From Xiphias gladius (taxonomy: Eukaryota > Chordata > Actinopteri > Istiophoriformes > Xiphiidae), in contig NC_053403.1 in NCBI RefSeq assembly GCF_016859285.1, positions 3,726,948 through 3,790,947 of the forward strand: a stretch of DNA of 64,000 nucleotides. Direction: 5' to 3'. The notes under the pieces are model-generated. The model searched no databases, was not told where the DNA came from, and saw nothing but the letters and a program-made list of their open reading frames with translations. Of this stretch, positions 34,160 to 46,329 are shown one piece after another (the first letter of the stretch is position 1; the number at the start of each line of letters is the position of its first letter). A program made the position numbers and the translations under genes.

Positions 34160-35060
34160 GTAACATTAAGGATATCGCTTAAAGAAAAATTTGAAATAGG
34201 AACACAGACTCGGGGAGAGCCGGCGGCCCCTCCCATTTCACAACACTGTAGGGGCCCGGTAGCTCATTTCTGCCCATGGCCCTTCCCAGCCCATTAATCC
34301 GGCCATGCCAAAGGGTAGACATCGTTCACCTTCGAGGGTGGACTACATTAAGGCAGACTGTGAAATGAATTCACTTACGGGGGCTTTAAGTAATGCCATT
34401 AACAAAACACGAAGTGTGGGAACCGAGCAGTATTTTCATTTTTCATTAACTGAGATCGATGAAAACTAGAGTCACTCAAAAAAAAAAAAAAAAAAAAAAA
34501 GGTCGATATTTCCGACAGCACCTGAAGGGAGCAGCAGATGCGGGTCTTATTTGTTCTCTCCAGCAGGAGGGCGTTCCTCCGGAGAAGACACTAACACAGT
34601 GTGGTGAATTATGCCGGTGTACTGACTCATATTTAGATGCCGACCGAGCTTAGGTTGCGTCCCAGAGTTTTTTAAGCGGCCGGATCGGGACTCCCTCGAT
34701 GTTAGCCTTTCCCGGTGCTATCGCTGCCGGGGGAAAAGGCGACAGAGGAGGCCAGGCTCGAAGACATGGAGGCTAACCGTCCTTGCAGAGGGAGTGAGCT
34801 GTAGGACGGTAGGGCTCTCTAGCATTTCTTCCTACGATAAGAAACAATGAAAGGCGGACAGGTCAGGTTATGGTGTCTCTGCCTGGGGGGGGGTAAAAAA
34901 AAAAAAAAAAAAAAAAAAACTACAACAAAAAACCCCCAAACGGCTTGTTAACTGGCTAAGTCCACTTGTTCTGCTTTAGCTGCAGCTTTCGGACGTGTTT
35001 TCCTGCCCGTCGTCGTCAAAAGCCAAATGTTATGGTTTTTTTTTTTTTTTTTTTTTAATC
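34160..35060 (+). promoter_or_regulatory. znf512: probable znf512 promoter / 5' untranslated region
   Basis: The local GC and CpG content is raised (GAGAGCCGGCGGCCCCTCCC, GGTGCTATCGCTGCCGGG, AGGGGCCCGG) compared with flanking AT-rich sequence. It lies about 1.7-2.6 kb before the first recognised coding exon of znf512, a sensible position for a CpG-type promoter and non-coding exon 1. I could not fix a transcription start or a first donor site. Confidence 0.35.
34478..34500. repeat. poly-A tract
   Basis: An uninterrupted run of A. Similar homopolymer runs lie at 34896-34919 (A) and about 35036-35056 (T). Confidence 0.95.
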
Positions 35061-35150
35061 CCACACAGACAATAATGATGGTGGGTTGAAGTCCTCTCGC
35101 CTCAGTCCTGGAATGGCTGGTTGTAGAGGTTCACTGGACCAAGGAAAAAA

Positions 35151-35151
<1 letters not shown>

Positions 35152-35184
<33 letters not shown>
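35152..35184. repeat. (CA)n microsatellite
   Basis: About 16 CA units upstream of znf512. Confidence 0.95.
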
Positions 35185-35187
<3 letters not shown>

Positions 35188-36753
35188 CATACACTTTATC
35201 TGTTTCTTTTAACATATCAACATATTCGGGGATTTTTCTGTCGTTATTTAACAGCTCTGTTCATTAAACTGTAAGGCAGTGGCCTGCAAACGAGACAAGG
35301 GGCACAGCCAAATGCATGCACCGTCCAAATGTCAAGCATGATGGAAATACAACACACACTGTAAACATAACGGCTGCAGGAAAGGGTGCCTCCGGCGCCA
35401 ACAGTATGTCAGCAGAACCATTTTTTGGTACTTTAAAGAACCTTTTTTTTTTTTTTGAAAGAGTCTGCAGCAGCAGACCCAAATATTCTACCAAACACCT
35501 TTCAAGATGTTGCAGAGAAATCTTATTTTGCAATCCCCTGTATGTTGTAAAGCAGTGCTCCAACTATGCATCACAGAAACTCTTAATGAACCCCACTGTG
35601 GGTTTTTTTTTTTTTTTTAAATGATGTTTTTATTTTCCAGTTGCACAATCAAAAGTCATCATGGTTCCACATGTAAACACAGAACCTCTGTAGAAACTTC
35701 ACTCTGCATCTGTGACACTCTTGTCATAAATGTGGAGGTGTATTTTTGTAATAACCATTAGAGTATCTCACCATGGCCTTTAGAATGAAATTAAACTTGG
35801 AAAGTCATGCTACAGTATCACAATAATACTCTCCGTAGCGTCGCCCCTGTACATTTTCATAAAGTACTGCCGTGTGACACACCTGTCAGCTATTCCTTAA
35901 AAATATGTTGTTAGTACAGCATTGGGTTGGGACTGTTATCAGAATGATTCCAGATATATCCCATATATCAGTGAAAAATTACATAACTATGATAATCAAA
36001 GGTGTTTCCATGTGGAATTTACTGGCCAAGTTTTAATGGATTTAATTAACTTTTCTAAAATTAACAAGATTTGCTGATATAAAATAATGAACAGCCTGGG
36101 AGGAGATACAGCGTTAGTGTGTACCGTATTTCCTCAGATGCAATGATTTGTTGATGAAGAGATTTATAGGTTTACAGGTTAATTAAACATTAAGATCACT
36201 CCTAATGTAAACCCAAACGAGCTGGTCAAATAATGGGTCCATCCTCGTAGTTTTGATTCTCTGCTATTTGCTGATAACAAACAAGTTGGCTTATAAAAAA
36301 ATATAATAGATAATAATAATAACAATAATAATAATAAGACTAGGAAAATGTAAATGTAAATATAATATCACTAACACAGCTGTGGGAATAGTTATGAATT
36401 ATGTGATCAAGTGTAGGAGTAGTTTCCGAGCTCTTTGTTTTACTTAAAGCCCGTCACCCGGAGCAGGTACTGTAGCGGTGTCAGGTAACACCGGGTAATA
36501 AATACCAGGTGTGCCAGCTGATTGCTCAGTGGCTTTAAGGTAAAACCAACAGCTCGAAACTGCAACAATGCCTCTGTCTCACTTTTCTAGACTAGCTCTA
36601 CTATTATACGTTGTAAAAATCTGTGGATCTGCTGATGTGGGACCAGGTGGAAGCATAGTAGATAATAATATAGAAACCCGAATTAATTATTGAGATATGT
36701 AACACTGTCACGCATTTTTTGACGTTCTGTGATTCTTTCTTATATGTTTTCAG

Positions 36754-37904
36754 TGGTGAATTCTTTGAGGGGGGGGGTTGGCCCTCCTAGAATGGACCCC
36801 GCCCACATTGGAGGGGATATGTCACCTCTGTACGTGCCAAGAAAAAGAAAGTCTGTCCAGTCACAACCTAAAAGCGGAGTGCCATGTCCAGGTACAGAAA
36901 AAAAGACATTATTCAAATGATTATAAACAGTGTACACTCGACATTGCAGTAACTTTGACTGTGAAACATCGTGTTATTTCACCTGCCACTGTATCGCATA
37001 TGCGGACGAACGTGGCAGCTTTTGTTTTGAAAACTACGCCATCACTGTGCAACAGTGTCTTTTCATTATTTTGAATCACATAAAATTTCAGTCTTTCCAA
37101 CAGTTGTTCAGCGAATGCCAGAAAGAGCCTGTGAATCAAATGCAGTCGGATACCCTAAGGTGAGAATGAATATGCAGTTTGAATGGAATATACATCCCGC
37201 TGCTTATGGTTTTGCATGTGATTGTATTGTTCTTGTTTTAACCATGTGTTTGAATCAACAAAGCTATCTGGTGGTTACCAGGAAGTGTTGCTAATAAGTA
37301 GCGTTTGAATGCCTACAATCTGTTAACTTCATACACAACGTTGGATCCTCACAGTTCTGTACTTGAATGTTTTAGAATGACGAGTCTCAAGCCCAAGATG
37401 CTCTAAAGATGAAAAGAACTTATGGTAGAAAAAGGTAAGAGGCTGATCAGTGTGTCAACAGTTAATTTGAGTTTGCACGACAAATTGCGCGATCGAAGCA
37501 TTCTCAGCATGGTTATGAATGTGTCTCTTGATGTTATACTGAAATAGAAGTACGGCTACGATCCGCTCAGTGCCCTCAAATGCATCCAAATGCGAGCTTT
37601 ATATTTTGGATAATATGTGATTCACTTGCTGCAAATTGGTTCCAACTGATAATAACTGATTTGTTTATGTAGACATTAAGAATGAATTCATGCTAAGAAT
37701 GTTTGAGTTTACTAGAACTTTGGTTCGTCCATTTAGTGTGCGATCATACCAACATTACATCTCATCTCATCTTCGGAGTTGACCCTGCATTACTGCAGAC
37801 AAGCCAAGATTTATAACTGATAATAATAATAATAATAATAATTATACGTTCTCACTTTAGGATGCAGGAGAAAACCAAACCAGTGATTATTCCAGTGACT
37901 GACG
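36754..37904 (+). CDS. znf512: znf512 coding exons 1-4: basic N-terminus
   Basis: The first recognised exon follows TATATGTTTTCAG at 36754. Its ATG at 36792 gives [20 protein letters not shown], with a likely nuclear localisation signal (PRKRKS). Exon 2 (37104-37159) codes [19 protein letters not shown], exon 3 (37376-37434) [20 protein letters not shown], and exon 4 (37861-37904) [24 protein letters not shown] corresponds to human KKHKLYGRKQ. The phases run 1, 0, 2, 1. An ATA trinucleotide repeat sits just before exon 4. Confidence 0.82.
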
Positions 37905-40900
37905 GTAAATTATTCTGCTCTTAGTGCTTAAAGGCTTTATTTATCTCTTAACGGAAAAGAACTCTCAAAGAAATAATTGGATATTTGCGTTAACGGAGAC
38001 TGCTACCTCATACTCAGACCCTTATGTTTTATCCTAGTTACAGGTAACCAGGGGTGACGACAGTTCACTTGGGAAAAAAGAGATATCACTGCTTAAATAA
38101 ATGAAAAATAAACAGGAACCCTTGCTTGGACCAAGATCGTACCATACCCGTATTGTCGGCCATTCATCTCCTGGGCTTTGACTCAGGAACACAGCACAGT
38201 CCGGCTGTTGTCTTTTGCTTTCATGTGCAGAACGATGTTTGTGCCTCAGATGCTCTAATTAGGAAATTCGCTTCAGTCTTTGGTCGCCAAGTGTTGTAGT
38301 AAACACGTCTCTCAGAAAACACCACCCATTCATTGTTAACAGTTTGGAAACTTAAAAACCTTGATGATGATGCTGATGATGATGAGGATGATAATCATAA
38401 CTTCATTAATGTGGAATCTCGTCCAGATTAGAATCAATTCAAGTTAAGTGCTTCTCATAGGCAGCTTTAGTAATATTGATCAATTACGCAATAAATGTCT
38501 ATCAGACTGCATCCCATTGATAATGTCTGAGGCAGACGACCCTGACTGTTATTTAGAAAGGCCAATGACAGTCTAAGCACACTGTTGAATAATCAGGTTG
38601 TGTGTTCTGGGAATGTCTGTCTGCGACGACAGTTTAAGAACTTTCTTATAATCATTTCTGAAATAATAAGAATTTCATATCTTTTTTAATATCAGGTACG
38701 AGGACCTCCAGAGTGTCTCCATAGGAACAGTAGATTACCCAACCACCAGCTGCTCAGTGATGTCATCGGGTGAGCTGCCCAATGGGGTGGATCCTGGCTC
38801 CATGGCTCCGCCCACAGCAAGGCTGCCTCCAAGACTGGTGGCAAAGGACGCGTGGCCTCAAGGTCCGGAGGCCGGCAGGGAGCAGTCCCAGCCTCAGGAC
38901 CAAAGCTGGAACTCCAGCAGGGACAGAGGCCCCGATGCCTGGGCCCCAGGTAGAGACCGACCCCAGGAGCAGGTCTGGAATTCAGGCAGAGACCGAATGG
39001 GACACTCCAGTCAAGACCAGACATGGATAGCGGGCAGGGACAGAGCTCATACTGGACAGGACCAGGCCTGGATGACGGGTCGGGACCGAGGTCCTGAGCA
39101 GGGCTGGGCAGCTGGCAGAGACCGAGGTCAGGATCAGGCCTGGAACGCTGGCAGGGATCCAGGAAGAGACCGGGCCTCCACAGGGCCAGAGCAGTCTTGG
39201 GGATCTGGCCGAAACGAAGATCAAGCCTGGAGCAACACGAGCAGAGACAGAGGACACGTCTGGAGACCTGGTACATATTCAAACATGGGCTACAAGTTTG
39301 CATCAACTTGTGACAGATCCCACTTTAATTTCTAAAAGTTTGGTTTTTCAAAACTATTACGTCTCAGGTTAGGAATAATCATTTTCATGACGTTTTGAAG
39401 GTTAATATTAAATTATAAAACTGAATGAATTTGTAGACCAAAATCCTTCTAAAACTGGACTCTGATTGGCTGACTGCAGCAACACCTCTATTTTTAAAAG
39501 ACTACAAACTGGCCCGAATGAGCAAATTTTAAACAACAAAGTTATTTATCCTGAAGCTGTAATTATGGTGCATTTAGTGTGAGTTTATATAGTGAGCTTT
39601 TATTCGTAAATGCTCAAAAGAAATCAAATTTTTAAAAAATGTATCATTTAAGATTTATGTTCAGGTACTGTATGTTTGTATATGAAACAGTTTAATAGTA
39701 TTTAGAGAGCAGTATAATAGAAAGAATGTGTTTGTACAAAAAGTAGAGTCAACGGAGTGTTCTTAGAAATTTTTTGGCTTTGTAGTTTTGTAGATTGATT
39801 TTGTTCTTCCTGTGCCTTTTCAAAGACATGAACATGAAGAAGGTCCAGAGAGTGGAGATGGAGCGGAGCCCTCCTGTTAATAACTTCCCACAGCCCCAAG
39901 AGGGCAGAGACTCCTGTAAGTCACCACCCAGTCCGATATTTAGTGGATAAAAACACATATCCTTCAGATTCCCTCTCGCATCACAAGTTGTCTCGTTCAC
40001 CCATCCGATTTATCGTAACCCCTCCAATTCAGCATTTATAAGCAGCACACAAACATGTAGTAAATGGTTTATCTCAAACCGTAATGTAGCTAAAATGTCC
40101 TATATCTGCATACTACAACATTATAGTGTGTTGCATTTAGCATTTGACAAAAGCATTACTTGCATGGTCACAACAAATTAAAACTAAGGTTTTTAAAATT
40201 GAAACAGGGATTTATTAAATATTGAATATAAGGTACAACTTATTTTTGTATTATTCACTTTTTACACTGTTATTCTCTAGGTCAACAACAAAACTTACAC
40301 ACTGACATATGAATAATGGCAATGGTTGAATTATTTTTGTAAAACAAAGTTTGAGGAGTTGTCTCACATCTTTTCCACAACCATCATGGAACAAAACGAT
40401 AAATCTGCCGTAATTATAAAGTGGACTGACACCCCATTGTGCTTGACAGCAGCATTATAAGACACTTACATGTGTAGATACAGCCGTCTGATGGGCCAGT
40501 CCCACTGGCAGTGTCATTGTTTGGTCAGTAGAGGGCATTTCTTCATTTTGTTTCAGTGATAGCACCATTATTTTCCCAGTGTAATTGATGTTAATTTGGG
40601 CCTACAGTTATTTATCATGTTTAGTGCTATTGAGACAGAGGAATGTGATTGGTGTATAATAATGTCTTGAAGTTTAGAGCATGATGAGCACAATCAATTT
40701 GCAAGGATTTGATAGTTTGGTTGATACATACCAGAGATGGAGCAACTGTATTTCTTTTTCTGTTTTCAGTCCAAACATATTTCTCAGACAGATTGAAAAA
40801 AGGGCCTTTCTTAGCTGGGGCGTTTAATGAAATGACAAACAACAACAGAGGATGCAGTAAACGACAAAATAGGTTCTGGATAAAAAACAAAATTACTAAT

Positions 40901-43900
40901 CTAATGTAAATATTCCAGGTTCAGACGCAGCCAGTGTTGGTGAGGCCTCCACAGCCCAGCCCAGCGAGGAGCAGAAACCTCCGGTCTTCTCCACCAAGAA
41001 GGAGCCTCCTACCTACCCTCCAGGTGAGAGAGGCTGACCAGAGCAGCGCATGGTAACCACTGCAGTTTATATTTGGGTAGAAAATCTGTTCGCAGTAGTC
41101 CTTCTATCCCCACTGTCTCTTAGTCCCAGGAAAGGTTAAGGATGTTTGTTTTGAAAGGGGCTGTAATTCATTTAATTCTGAAATTTAAAAAACAAAAACA
41201 AAATCAGTCAATCCAACGTAAAATCAAATTAGACTTGGTATTAACTAAGCATCTGCAGCACCAGTATAAAAGAATTAGCAGCTAGTAGCAACAATAGACT
41301 ACAGCTAAGACTTGGACTTAATATCATCATACCGCCATTCTGGAACATCTCTACCGAGTAAAACAAGTAAATATCTTTACTTGTCAACATCCACCAGGAA
41401 GTCAAGAGGAGCGCTGGCAGCTCCAGATTGTGGCCAAAGGCAGAGTCACCTGTCCAAAATGTAAGAGTGTGAGCAGAAAGACTGTGGAGGGGCTGAAGAA
41501 ACACATGGAGAACTGCCGACTGGTGAGCACTCAGTGTTCAGACATCAACTAAGTCTACCTTAAAAGCAGTTTTAAAGCATACAGCATTTTACATATGTTG
41601 CCTGGTGAAGCCCTCACCCGTACAGTTTAGTAATCACGGAATACACAATCTGCTGTTATTTAGAGAAAACATACACCTCTGTACTGGAATTTATCCCAAC
41701 TGCAAAACCCCCAAACTAAGGAAGTGGCACGTATGATATAACTTTTAATCTGTCGCGTGCAGCAACCTTTTACCTGTCAACACTGTGGGAAACAGCTGAA
41801 GTCTTCAACAGGGATGAAGTATCACATCATGGCTGACCACAGCCATCTGGTAAGACTATTCATCTCTAATCCCTACTGTACAGGCCTACTTTTACCATTG
41901 AATTATTTCCTCTATCTCAGACACACAGTTTGCAACAATTTTCAGATTTTCTTACAACTATGCCTGATAATCTAGAGCTGTTTAATTGTGAGGAACATTT
42001 CTTCCAATAATGGACCTATGTATCGTCTATTTCTCGATAAACAAAACTTTAATTGAAGTAGCGGTGTTATTTGGCTCTAATGCGTATCATACGTAACGTT
42101 TCTATCATTCATAGAAACTGCACCATAGAGTGACCACACTCTTTGTGGAGTTTGACGGTTTCGACACTGATTTTAGCCAGCTGTTTTTGTCTGTTTGTAG
42201 CCTTCAGCAGACGATGCCAAGGGCCTGGATGATCGTGCCATCAAAGACAAACTGCGCAAAATCCTGAAGAGACTGGGCAAATTAAAATGCTCTAAAGAGG
42301 TAGACTGACATATCAAATCCATCTAAGAAAGGAGAATAAGTAAGATACGATAAGAGAAGATGCAACTTTGATGATGGCATGGTAAATGTTTTCCTTTTTT
42401 TCCCGTTTCAGGGCTGTAATGCTGCATTCACCAGTATTATGGGCTATGTATACCACATGAAGAAGTGTGGGAAGGAGGAGTCAGAGCTGGAGAAGATGTT
42501 GCTGAATTGCTCTCACTGTGGGAAAACATACAAATCCAAGGCTGGTCTGGAGTACCACCTTAAATCAGAGCACGCTCCTGTGAGTCATGTGTTTTCAATC
42601 TGCTAATTCAGGTGATTCAGACCAAAGGAACAGTTTAATTAGCACAGTTTATACGCAAATAAAGCCAACATGCTTCACATTAAAGGACATCAAAATGAAT
42701 GTATGTTTACTGGGTTACACTGGATTAAATCAGAATATATTTTAAATATCTGCCAATTTAAAAACTGGTTTTAAACTTTAGTTTTAAACCGTATAACATA
42801 CTTTCAAAATTCTCCCCTTCCTGTTACCCAGGTGCCCCAGAGGACTGAGGAAGATGAGGCACTGAAGGCCCAGAAGGAGTCCAACCCAGAGAGGACGGCC
42901 AGCGGCAGGGTCCAACGAGCCTCGGCACAGGTGGCCAACTTCCACCTGGCTGAAATCGCCAACAACGAGTTGCCCAAAGACTGGCCCAAGAGGAAGTTTC
43001 AGTCAGACCTGGTGCCCGATGACAAAAAGGTAAGAGGAGAATCAGTTTATATGCAGGATAGTTGGGAGAATATATGAGGGTATCTTTGTTTATTATGGAG
43101 TGTGTATTCAAACAGCGTAAAACTTTTTCACCAATTGGTAGGTGCTGTTTATAATCACCTGAAGGCCAAATGCACAGAGATATTAAAGATAACCATATAT
43201 GCCAGTATACAGTTTGTACACGTGTGCCTACATTGGCCTTTGCACTTTCACGAACGTCCTCTTGCTCGTGCTGTCCCGCGTAGTTAAAATATGCCCGACC
43301 AGGCCTCCCTGCCTTCAGCCAAGAAGTGCTGAGGAAGTGGAAGAATGAGGTGAAGCTGCAGAGGAAAGTCCAGTGTCCCAACCAGGTAGAAAACAACACT
43401 TTACTTCTTCAGATCAAATTATTAAATTCATGAATAATTTATTTTCTCTCTGTCTAGCTTTGATCACTGGTTTGTGCGAAGGCTGGTTATGGGATTATAC
43501 CTATTGTAATGAATGATATATACTGCATAAAGTTATTTTTTTGTGTTTGTGTTCATTTTATTAATGCTTTTAGCACATTTAATTGTTCATCAATTGATTT
43601 TTATTATGTATTATTTCAAAATAAGACAGGTTTGGTCCTGCATGTATGGAGATGATATTTCTATTTGTTAGATTCCAGCCAAATAATCAAGCTGTGTGGG
43701 CAGAAATCCAGAATGTTGTTTCTTTCTCCCTCAGGGTTGTGGCTGCACCTACACCAGTGTGTCTGGCCTGAAGGCTCATCTGGGACTCTGCACAAGGGTA
43801 AGTCACCTTTCTCCCGGTTTTACTCTCTTCAAGAATAGAAACGCCGTCATCGTGTATGTAAAGTCCAATGATCGTACAGAAATTGTGGCAGCCTGATGAC

Positions 43901-45097
43901 AAACCATAAAAAACACACCATAAAACACCATAAAAATCTAACCATAGATCATAGAATCATCATGATCAAATTATCAATAAAATTATTTCCTGTATTTTCA
44001 TGACCCTACTGCAGATGCAGTCAGTAGTTATTAAAGTATAGGATATTCCAGGGGCTGATGATCAAGTCACGACTCTCTGATTTGATCCCATTTCAGGGTG
44101 ACTTTGAGGCTGGAAAATACAGATGTCTCATCTGCAATAAAGAGTTTAACTCTGAGAGTGGAGTGAAATATCACATCAACTCTGTCCATTCACAGGTAAT
44201 GACATAGTTGACAACAGGTATCTCTAACTTTCCTCTCTGTTTGTGTTACTGTATGCAGACCACTTTGAAGAGTTCCCCTGCTAGCTTGCTCTGACCCTGT
44301 CCTGTATTTTCTCTCCTCCTGTCCTTGCTACATGCCACCAGGACTGGTTTGTGACGAACAAAAAGGCCTCCAAGAAGTTTGAGAAGTTCCTCAAAAACCA
44401 GCCCAAGGAGGTTGTCCATAATGTGGACAAGCAGATTGTGGATCAGTACCACCATCACCACCTCCAGCACCATCAGCAGCATCACCAGCACCAGCATCAG
44501 CACCACCACCACCACCATCACCATCAGCAGCAGCAGCAGCAGCTCCAGCACCAGCCCCTGCAGCACCCTCTCCAGCCACTGCATCACCTCCAGCACCAAA
44601 CCCAGCTCCTCCATCCAGAGCACCAGAACCTCCCTCCACAGGTGGAAACCCAGCTCCATCAGCCCATGCTCCACTACACCCCTCTAGAGCCTCCTGCGGG
44701 ACCACTGTGGGTGGATATGGACCGGAGAGGAGCCATGCCAGGGCCAGAGCAGGCCCCGATTGAGATGGAAATGGCTGACGTTGACAAACCTGCAGAGGAA
44801 AGCAGCGGGATGGTGGAGGTTAAAAGGAGAGAGAAGGGGGAGAGAGCAGGGGAGAGGGGGAAGGCTGATGGGAAGCGGAAGGATTGCTTCTCTTTCGGTG
44901 GTGGGGGTGGTGGTGGAGGTAGTGGTGGCAGCAGCAGCAGCAGCAGTAGCAGTAGCAGCAGTAATACAGGCAGCTCATCCAGCGAATCAGAGGTGGAGCA
45001 GCAGGACCGACAAAGACAGATTGACCAGTGGAATCTGAAAAGACCAGGCATCATGGAGCCCTACCCTGAGGCTGGAAAGCGACAAAGGAACACTTAA
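36792..45097 (+). CDS. znf512: zinc finger protein 512
   Basis: ZNF512 is a nuclear, chromatin-associated zinc-finger protein. Coding exons: 36792-36891, 37104-37159, 37376-37434, 37861-37904, 38731-39270, 39826-39915, 40919-41023, 41398-41522, 41763-41849, 42201-42299, 42412-42579, 42832-43029, 43284-43385, 43735-43797, 44097-44195, 44342-45097. They total 2,691 bases (896 residues plus stop) with consistent phases. The six-finger core matches human ZNF512 recalled from memory, including [29 protein letters not shown] and [13 protein letters not shown] prefer it over the paralogue ZNF512B because of the YGRKR and [10 protein letters not shown] segments and the WFV...KKFEKFLK stretch after the last finger. 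The human protein is about 570 residues; the excess is in exon 5 and exon 16. The N-terminal start is the first in-frame ATG in the first recognised exon and could lie further upstream. Confidence 0.93.
38731..39270 (+). CDS. znf512: znf512 exon 5: GRDR / QDQxW repeat exon
   Basis: An open stretch of about 540 bases ends at CCTG|GTACAT. After [20 protein letters not shown] it codes about eight degenerate units with the core QDQxWxxGRDR ([84 protein letters not shown]). Unit spacing is about 11-22 residues. The acceptor at 38730 is chosen only for phase; a stronger one at 38695 leads to an early stop. The segment is hydrophilic and probably disordered. I know of no counterpart in the human protein. 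Confidence 0.8.
39826..41023 (+). CDS. znf512: znf512 exons 6 and 7: linker before the fingers
   Basis: Exon 6 (39826-39915) codes [20 protein letters not shown] and ends EGRDS at T|GTAAGT. Exon 7 (40919-41023) codes [20 protein letters not shown] and ends [10 protein letters not shown]. The last motif matches human RKEPPVYAAG, which directly precedes the first finger. Confidence 0.85.
41398..44195 (+). CDS. znf512: znf512 exons 8-15: six zinc fingers
   Basis: There are three pairs of fingers. Each pair has a C2HC finger followed by a classical C2H2 finger: [22 protein letters not shown] then CQHCGKQLK...[30 protein letters not shown] then CSHCGKTYK...[30 protein letters not shown] then CLICNKEFN...YHINSVH. 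Conserved linkers include [37 protein letters not shown] and [20 protein letters not shown]. Splicing is GT-AG, phase 0 throughout after exon 8. The alternation suggests three ancient duplications of a two-finger unit, as in ZNF512/ZNF512B generally. Confidence 0.95.
44342..45097 (+). CDS. znf512: znf512 exon 16: last exon, low-complexity C-terminus
   Basis: It opens with [20 protein letters not shown] (human: DWFVVNPTTTKSFEKLMK) and continues [18 protein letters not shown] His/Gln tract of about 50 residues follows (44448-44550 and beyond), then a Gln/Pro/Leu stretch, an acidic and Lys/Arg segment, a Gly run and a Ser run (about 44900-44980). It ends [20 protein letters not shown] and GKRQRNT before TAA. 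In human the tail is short and basic. The tracts are pure enough to be slippage-prone but are in frame. Confidence 0.92.
   Translation, partial: DWFVTNKKASKKFEKFLKNQPKEVVHNVDKQIVDQYHHHHLQHHQQHHQHQHQHHHHHHHHQQQQQQLQHQPLQHPLQPLHHLQHQTQLLHPEHQNLPPQVETQLHQPMLHYTPLEPPAGPLWVDMDRRGAMPGPEQAPIEMEMADVDKPAEESSGMVEVKRREKGERAGERGKADGKRKDCFSFGGGGGGGGSGGSSSSSSSSSSSNTGSSSSESEVEQQDRQRQIDQWNLKRPGIMEPYPEAGKRQRNT
44448..44560 (+). repeat. CAC/CAG trinucleotide tract coding poly-His/poly-Gln
   Basis: Mixed CAC, CAT and CAG codons inside znf512 exon 16 give runs such as HHHHHHHH followed by QQQQQQ. Codon mixing suggests partial stabilisation against expansion. Confidence 0.9.
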
Positions 45098-46329
45098 AAA
45101 GGCCCTAAAAATGACACTAAGCTTAACACTCGTCTAACGCTCTCACGCACCAGAGCTGATTTTAACAGAGGTAGAAAAAGATACCATCGGGTGTCCGTCC
45201 ACACTTTGCCAGTTGTGACAGTGTGACATAGACGAAAACAAACCTAATTTTCCACAAGACAAACAGGTAAGAAGGCAGCTTATGACAGAGTAACAATTTT
45301 TAACTTCCGATGCTTTGGAAGTTCAGAAAGCTCTTAGGTGATGATGGATATCTTCAAGGAAACCTCAAGGTGTCAGCGTGGATACGAGACTTCTGGTTTA
45401 GAGGCTGTTTCTCTGTATTGAAATGGTCGTCACTGTATAGCCCTGAGAAATGTAGTTATACCGTTTATCTGTGTGTTTATACTGTATGTAACAGATTCTT
45501 TTCACCTACTTTAAACGTCTTATTCTTTTAAGAAGTTTGATAAACACTTCTCGTCTTTTATGTTCACCTTTATAGGGAAAAAAATTACTCTAAACTGAAG
45601 AGAGGATGCTTCACTATAGTATTTTGTTAGACTTGTCTAGTTGCTCACTCTCGGAAAACGTTTTGTGCCTCTTAAGTATGATCTATATAACTTCATACTG
45701 CTCATCAACACTTTTAATTACAAATTATTTGCCTTTTGTGGGCTGAATAATGTTGGAAATATAACTTTTCTGGTCAAATGTGATAGAAAAGAGGTTCTCC
45801 CTCACCTTTTCTCTTCCTTTACATTATTTTTATCTGTGGGATTTAAAGTTTTGTTTTTTTACTGTATATTGACCATGAAAGCACCTTGGTTCATGACTGG
45901 CTTCAAGCTGCCATCCTTGAACCAAGTCTTCTGGCAACTTCTGGTAAGATGAAAGAATCCGTTTGCACCTGTGCTCAGTGCAGTTACAGGAGTTATCGCA
46001 GGCAAATCACATGTGAAGAGCAATGAAGCAGAAAGAAAAAAAGAAGTTAATAGATATACTTAATAGATATACTTCAACACTTTAGTAAACACTTTATTTC
46101 TGAAAGATGAGAAGACCAACACCACTCTTGATAAGTCCGAAAAACCGATTCATCTCCCTCCGGTACTTCTGTGCCGAGTGTCTCTGGCTATGCTACAACA
46201 TTTTGCTAAGACATAGCGACAGCATTTTAAAACCACATATTGATGTTGTTACATTTATGTTTGTGGAGGGATTAAACTAATGAGATACAGCTTGTTGAGT
46301 AGCGAGCGTTAATAGTTTTGGTAAGGGTA

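Larger units (their letters stand above)
30295..36753. other. intergenic region upstream of znf512
   Basis: No protein-coding gene recognised. It includes poly-A, poly-T and CA tracts and a GC-richer segment at about 33640-35050 described separately. The remaining sequence is AT-rich with no coding signal. Confidence 0.5.

Noticed and set aside
38692..39306. A 204-codon minus-strand frame opposite the GRDR repeat exon
   Set aside because: It arises from the repeated codons of the plus-strand exon. The plus frame has phase-matched splice sites and continues znf512.
44246..45054. Minus-strand frames of over 100 codons opposite znf512 exon 16
   Set aside because: Shadows of the His/Gln/Ser/Gly tracts on the coding strand; they have no splice or homology support.
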